Origin: Syntrophomonadaceae bacterium
GTDB taxonomy: Bacteria; Bacillota; Syntrophomonadia; Syntrophomonadales; Syntrophomonadaceae
Direction: 5' to 3'
DNA: 9,635 nucleotides
Assembly: GCA_012840625.1 (NCBI GenBank)
Contig: DUSB01000191.1
Coordinates: 1-9,635 of the forward strand
Shown here: positions 6,206 through 9,635 of the stretch, in pieces
Position numbering within the stretch: position 1 is the first letter of the stretch
Layout of the letters: every line of letters begins with the position of its first letter
Position numbers and translations under genes: made by a program
Notes under the pieces: generated by a model
Seen by the model: only the letters and a program-made list of their open reading frames with translations
Database searches by the model: none
Told to the model about the DNA's origin: nothing

Positions 6206-8806
6206 ATGAATTTAGAACGCTTAACACAAAAATCCCGTGAAGCGCTGACTATGGCTCAGCAAAAAGCAGCCATGGAACACCATCAGGAACTCAGCTCCAA
6301 GCATCTACTATGGGCGCTGCTGGAGCAGAAAGATGGGTTGACGCCACGCCTGTTTGAAGCTGCTGGGATCAACCTTAATGTCTTAAATCAGCAGCTAAAA
6401 CAGCTGTTAGACCGTATCCCCTCCGTACATGGATACGATGGGGGAGTCTACATGAGCTCAAGCATGGCACGGGTACTGGGTAAAGCAGAAGAAGAAGCCG
6501 CGGGATTAAAAGATGAATATATCAGTGTAGAGCATCTCTTGCTGGCTATGCTGCAGGAAGGTGAAAACGATCTAAAAGATCTATTACGGCGTCTGGGCGT
6601 AACTCGTGAAGGTTTGTTAAAAGCGCTGCAGAGCATACGCGGCTCCCAGCGGGTAACCAGTGATAATCCTGAAGATTCCTATGAAGCCCTGGAACGCTAT
6701 GGTCGGGACTTAAATAAACTGGCGGCCGAGGGGAAACTAGATCCCGTTATCGGACGGGATGAAGAAATCCGCCGTGTCATGGAAATCCTATCCCGCCGCA
6801 CCAAGAACAATCCCGTACTCATCGGTGAGCCGGGGGTAGGAAAAACTGCTATTGTCGAAGGGCTGGCGCGTCGTATTGTGGCCAACGATGTCCCGGAAGG
6901 ATTAAAGGATAAACGGATTATTGCCCTGGACATGGGTGCACTGGTAGCTGGAGCCAAATACCGCGGTGAATTTGAAGAACGCCTCAAGGCAGTGCTGCAG
7001 GAAGTACAGCAATCCGACGGGCAGGTTATGCTTTTTATCGATGAACTGCATACTGTAGTTGGCGCCGGTGCTGCTGAAGGAGCCATGGACGCTTCCAACC
7101 TGTTAAAACCAATGCTGGCTCGCGGCGAATTGCGTGCTATTGGTGCCACTACCCTGGATGAATACCGTAAATATATTGAGAAAGATGCCGCTCTGGAACG
7201 ACGGTTTCAACCGGTAATGGTAGAAGCACCCTCGGTAGAGGATACTATTTCCATCCTACGCGGTTTGCGGGAACGCTATGAAGTCCATCACGGCGTCAGG
7301 ATTAAGGATTCTGCCCTGGTAGCAGCAGCCGTTTTATCCGATCGCTATATCAGCGACCGCTTCCTGCCAGACAAAGCCATTGACCTAGTAGATGAGGCCG
7401 CCGCTCGCCTGCGCACTGAAATCGACAGCATGCCGACTGAACTGGATGAGATCACCCGGCGCATCATGCAGCTGGAAATCGAAGCCGCTGCACTGGCCAA
7501 AGAAAGCGATCCGGCTTCTCAGGAACGCCATGAAAACATCCTCAAAGAGCTGGCTGAACTGCGCAGTGAAGCAGACGTTATGAAGGCTCAATGGCAGGCT
7601 GAAAAACAGGCTATCGCGCGGGTACGTCAGCTGAAACGAGAAATAGAAGAAACCCGCACCGAAATAGAGCGAGCTGAACGCAATTATGATCTCAACCGGG
7701 CCGCAGAACTAAAATACGGTAAACTACACGAACTGAACCGCAGGCTGAAAGCAGAAGAAGAACTTCTGGCCGGCAAGCAAGAGCATACCATGCTGCTTAA
7801 AGAGGAAGTCGATGAAGAAGACATTGCCGCAGTAGTCAGCCGCTGGACCGGTATACAGGTTAGCCGCCTATTAGAAGGAGAACGCCAGAAACTCATGCAT
7901 CTGGAAGAAATCCTGCATCAGCGGGTCATCGGTCAGGACGAAGCAGTTCAGGCAGTATGCGATGCCGTTATCCGCTCCCGTAGCGGACTGAAAGATCCAC
8001 AGCGTCCTGTAGGCAGCTTTATCTTCCTGGGTCCCACCGGTGTAGGTAAAACAGAACTCAGTAAGGCGCTGGCCGAGGCTCTTTTCGATGATGAACGCGC
8101 CATGGTCCGACTGGATATGTCGGAATACATGGAAAAACACAGCATAGCACGGCTTATCGGTGCTCCTCCTGGCTATGTAGGCTATGAAGAAGGCGGTCAG
8201 CTTACTGAAGCAGTACGCCGGCGCCCTTATTCGGTTATCTTGTTTGACGAAATTGAGAAAGCCCATAACGATGTATTCAATCTGCTGCTGCAGATTCTGG
8301 ATGATGGACGCCTAACCGATGGCAAAGGGCGAACCGTCGACTTCCGCAACACCATTATTATCCTAACTTCTAATATTGGCAGTCAGGAAATCCTGAATTA
8401 TGCTGAAAGCGGTGGAAATTACGAAGAAATGAAACAACAGGTTCTTGACCTGCTGAGACTGAGCTTCCGCCCTGAATTCCTGAATCGGCTGGACGAAATA
8501 ATTGTTTTCCATGCCCTTTCTCGCCCACAGATTAAAAAGATTGCGTCTTTATTACTGGAGAATCTAAATCAGCGTTTTCAGAAGAACTTCAATGGCGAAT
8601 TAATCTGGGATGATGCAGCTTTAGATTACCTAGCGCAAAAAGGGTACAATCCTGCTTATGGCGCTCGACCTCTCAAACGGGTTATACAGCAGGAAGTTGA
8701 AACCCCTCTATCCCGTAAAATTATTGCTGGAGAAATCATGGAAAACGACAGCGTAAGCATCAGCAGCAGGGACAATCAGCTTATAATAGATAAAATCATC
8801 CCGTAG
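6206..8806 (+). CDS. clpB: ATP-dependent disaggregase ClpB (Hsp100)
   Basis: Hexameric AAA+ unfoldase that threads proteins out of aggregates and hands them to DnaK/DnaJ. It is 866 residues, the usual full length. Two Clp N-terminal repeats occupy about 1-145. AAA-1 has Walker A GEPGVGKT (207-214), Walker B ending Asp279-Glu280 and LERRF arginines. The coiled-coil middle domain, absent from ClpA and the DnaK docking site of ClpB, spans about 408-530. AAA-2 has Walker A GPTGVGKT (609-616), Walker B LFDE (679-682) and the RPEFLNRLDEI motif. An in-frame GTG at 6197 lies within the ribosome binding site GAGGTGA (6194-6200), so the ATG five bases after it is chosen. No ClpP-binding loop is evident. 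A small oddity is Gln551 in WTGIQVSRLLEGE, where most ClpB proteins have Pro. It is last in the operon. Confidence 0.97.
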   Translation: MNLERLTQKSREALTMAQQKAAMEHHQELSSKHLLWALLEQKDGLTPRLFEAAGINLNVLNQQLKQLLDRIPSVHGYDGGVYMSSSMARVLGKAEEEAAGLKDEYISVEHLLLAMLQEGENDLKDLLRRLGVTREGLLKALQSIRGSQRVTSDNPEDSYEALERYGRDLNKLAAEGKLDPVIGRDEEIRRVMEILSRRTKNNPVLIGEPGVGKTAIVEGLARRIVANDVPEGLKDKRIIALDMGALVAGAKYRGEFEERLKAVLQEVQQSDGQVMLFIDELHTVVGAGAAEGAMDASNLLKPMLARGELRAIGATTLDEYRKYIEKDAALERRFQPVMVEAPSVEDTISILRGLRERYEVHHGVRIKDSALVAAAVLSDRYISDRFLPDKAIDLVDEAAARLRTEIDSMPTELDEITRRIMQLEIEAAALAKESDPASQERHENILKELAELRSEADVMKAQWQAEKQAIARVRQLKREIEETRTEIERAERNYDLNRAAELKYGKLHELNRRLKAEEELLAGKQEHTMLLKEEVDEEDIAAVVSRWTGIQVSRLLEGERQKLMHLEEILHQRVIGQDEAVQAVCDAVIRSRSGLKDPQRPVGSFIFLGPTGVGKTELSKALAEALFDDERAMVRLDMSEYMEKHSIARLIGAPPGYVGYEEGGQLTEAVRRRPYSVILFDEIEKAHNDVFNLLLQILDDGRLTDGKGRTVDFRNTIIILTSNIGSQEILNYAESGGNYEEMKQQVLDLLRLSFRPEFLNRLDEIIVFHALSRPQIKKIASLLLENLNQRFQKNFNGELIWDDAALDYLAQKGYNPAYGARPLKRVIQQEVETPLSRKIIAGEIMENDSVSISSRDNQLIIDKIIP

Positions 8807-8812
8807 AACGGG
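8800..8812 (+). terminator. Weak hairpin at the end of clpB
   Basis: CCCGT (8800-8804) and ACGGG (8808-8812) form a perfect five-pair, GC-rich stem with a three-base loop containing part of the clpB stop codon. TTAATTCCTT follows, only loosely U-rich. It is the only terminator-like element between clpB and the next gene and would be leaky at best. Confidence 0.3.
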
Positions 8813-8892
8813 TTAATTCCTTCACCGTCCCTGCCGCCGTCTGGCATAAGAGATAAGGGGAAAGTAGTATGTAAAAATTTCTTGATTTCGCT

Positions 8893-8921
8893 TTGTTTTT
8901 ACCTGATCCATGCTATATACT
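8893..8921 (+). promoter_or_regulatory. Candidate sigma-A promoter for the 179-residue protein gene
   Basis: TTGTTT (8893-8898), 17 bases and TATACT (8916-8921) in an AT-rich setting. The -10 matches five of six consensus positions, the -35 three of six. The predicted leader is about 50 bases, ending at a good ribosome binding site. The site argues that the gene is expressed apart from the chaperone operon. Confidence 0.42.
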
Positions 8922-8977
8922 TGTGTTACTTAATCTCTTTAAGTATTTATCAAAGCCATTATAAGGAGTGTAACAGC

Positions 8978-9517
8978 ATGATATATAAACTCACCTTATT
9001 ACGCGATTTACCAGAAGGAGAAGCCGGGTTTAACTTCTTCGTTAAAGGCGGAGAAGCCTCCCATGATGGCGACGAGTGGTTCAACTGGATGACGAGGGAA
9101 GGCATTTACAGCCGTATGTATACCTTGTTCCGTGAGGGGCGTACTGACTGGGTCAGCGTAGAAAAATCAGACCTTCCCGATAGTAGTCACAATTTGCAAA
9201 GTGCTTTCCCCAACCACCAGCTCATGTCTTTCAAGGATGCACTGGATGAGCAGGGTTTTATCTACGATGAATCTGCTTTCGGCATCAATAATATTCGCTG
9301 CTGCAACGAGCAATTGAAAATGCTGGGAGCCACCAAAGCTGATTGCATCTACTGCAGTCAGTGCGGCAAAGCGGTTCAGGATGCAGTAAACTTTTTGGTC
9401 TGGGGGCTTCAGGATGTAGAATCCCCACGCCCCTACTTGGTAGAATACTATTACGACCCTTTTCAGAAATATATCGCTGGTAAAATCAAAGATGAATATC
9501 TCGCCGAACAGAAATAA
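8978..9517 (+). CDS. Unrecognised 179-residue protein with a cysteine cluster
   Basis: I do not recognise this protein. It appears soluble, with no signal peptide or membrane segment from the chosen start, and is rich in aromatic and acidic residues. The middle has an adjacent pair Cys108-Cys109, and then CIYCSQCGK puts Cys123, 126 and 129 at three-residue spacing. Together these could bind a metal such as zinc, but no catalytic motif is visible. AAGGAGTG with a seven-base spacer supports the ATG at 8978. The frame could extend upstream to a TTG at 8882, but that start lacks a ribosome binding site, adds a low-complexity hydrophobic stretch and places the promoter -10 inside the gene. It is 171 bp after clpB, with its own promoter candidate and a strong terminator, so its tie to heat shock is unproven. 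Codon use resembles the neighbours. Confidence 0.85.
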   Translation: MIYKLTLLRDLPEGEAGFNFFVKGGEASHDGDEWFNWMTREGIYSRMYTLFREGRTDWVSVEKSDLPDSSHNLQSAFPNHQLMSFKDALDEQGFIYDESAFGINNIRCCNEQLKMLGATKADCIYCSQCGKAVQDAVNFLVWGLQDVESPRPYLVEYYYDPFQKYIAGKIKDEYLAEQK

Positions 9518-9546
9518 AAAAGCCGGGATGATCCCGGCTTTTTTTT
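9516..9546 (+). terminator. Strong intrinsic terminator, probably bidirectional
   Basis: AGCCGGGA (9521-9528) and TCCCGGCT (9532-9539) form a perfect eight-pair stem with a TGA loop, flanked by an A-run on the left and a T-run to 9546. It starts in the stop codon of the 179-residue protein gene. On the minus strand the A-run becomes a T-run, so the same hairpin can end transcription arriving from the right. Confidence 0.93.
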
Positions 9547-9584
9547 GGCTCTGTTTGCAAGCTGTAGCTTTTCGTCTAACGATT

Positions 9585-9635
9585 TTATGAGCGTGCTTTT
9601 TTTTGCATTTTAGCCCAGGTATCCCGTAGTGATAC
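9585..9635 (-). CDS. Possible C-terminal end of a convergent gene
   Basis: Read on the minus strand from the window edge, 16 codons are open and end with TAA at 9587-9585. The resulting VSLRDTWAKMQKKARS looks like a basic, helical protein tail. A convergent gene here would fit the bidirectional terminator 39 bases downstream of its stop. With only 16 codons this may be chance; nothing can be said about function. Confidence 0.3.
   Translation of the reverse strand, partial: VSLRDTWAKMQKKARS

Noticed and set aside
6697..7149. 150-codon minus-strand frame inside clpB
   Set aside because: Low-complexity Ser/Pro/Arg product antisense to the AAA-1 domain; a typical shadow of a conserved gene.
8823..8848. 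Repeat shared with the intergenic stem-loop (CCGTCTGGYATA near 8837 and 2951)
   Set aside because: Twelve bases with one mismatch and no further similarity on either side; within chance for this window size.
8855..8874. Start-stop ATG-TAA after an AGGGG site, also seen at 3206-3211 before dnaK
   Set aside because: Two cases of a six-base string in AT-rich DNA; the dnaK case is too close to its ribosome binding site to be used.
8882..8977. N-terminal extension of the 179-residue protein from TTG 8882
   Set aside because: It has no ribosome binding site and would encode a low-complexity hydrophobic stretch covering the promoter candidate; the ATG at 8978 has a good site.

Overview
The window looks like ordinary chromosome of a Gram-positive-type bacterium, most likely a member of the Firmicutes (Clostridia). 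The basis is strong AGGAGG-type ribosome binding sites, GTG/TTG start codons, sigma-A-like promoters and a near-consensus CtsR heat-shock operator. The genus cannot be read from the sequence. One caution is that the DnaK is not of the usual Firmicutes form: it carries the roughly 22-residue nucleotide-binding-domain insert typical of Gram-negative, cyanobacterial and Chloroflexi-type DnaK. No mobile element, CRISPR array, rRNA or tRNA was seen.

Left third (1-2736), minus strand: the N-terminal 450 codons of a class A penicillin-binding protein (transglycosylase plus transpeptidase), cut by the window edge. Upstream of it, in the same direction, is an HD-domain tRNA CCA nucleotidyltransferase (cca), probably starting at TTG. 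Each has its own promoter candidate.

Intergenic region 2737-3212: a divergent control region of about 475 bp between cca and dnaK. It holds a possible cca promoter, a C-rich long-range stem-loop followed by T-runs (small RNA candidate), an AT-rich tract, and a sigma-A promoter whose -35 box lies inside a tandem CtsR heptad.

Centre (3213-8806), plus strand: a three-gene chaperone operon, dnaK, a short dnaJ with half a zinc finger, and clpB. Together these encode an Hsp70, its J-domain co-chaperone and the Hsp100 disaggregase, the set that extracts and refolds aggregated protein. grpE and hrcA are not in the cluster, and no CIRCE element is visible. A hairpin sits between dnaJ and clpB.

Right end (8807-9635): a separately promoted gene for an unrecognised 179-residue protein with a cysteine cluster, closed by a strong intrinsic terminator. 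That terminator can also serve a possible convergent gene, of which only the last 16 codons enter the window.
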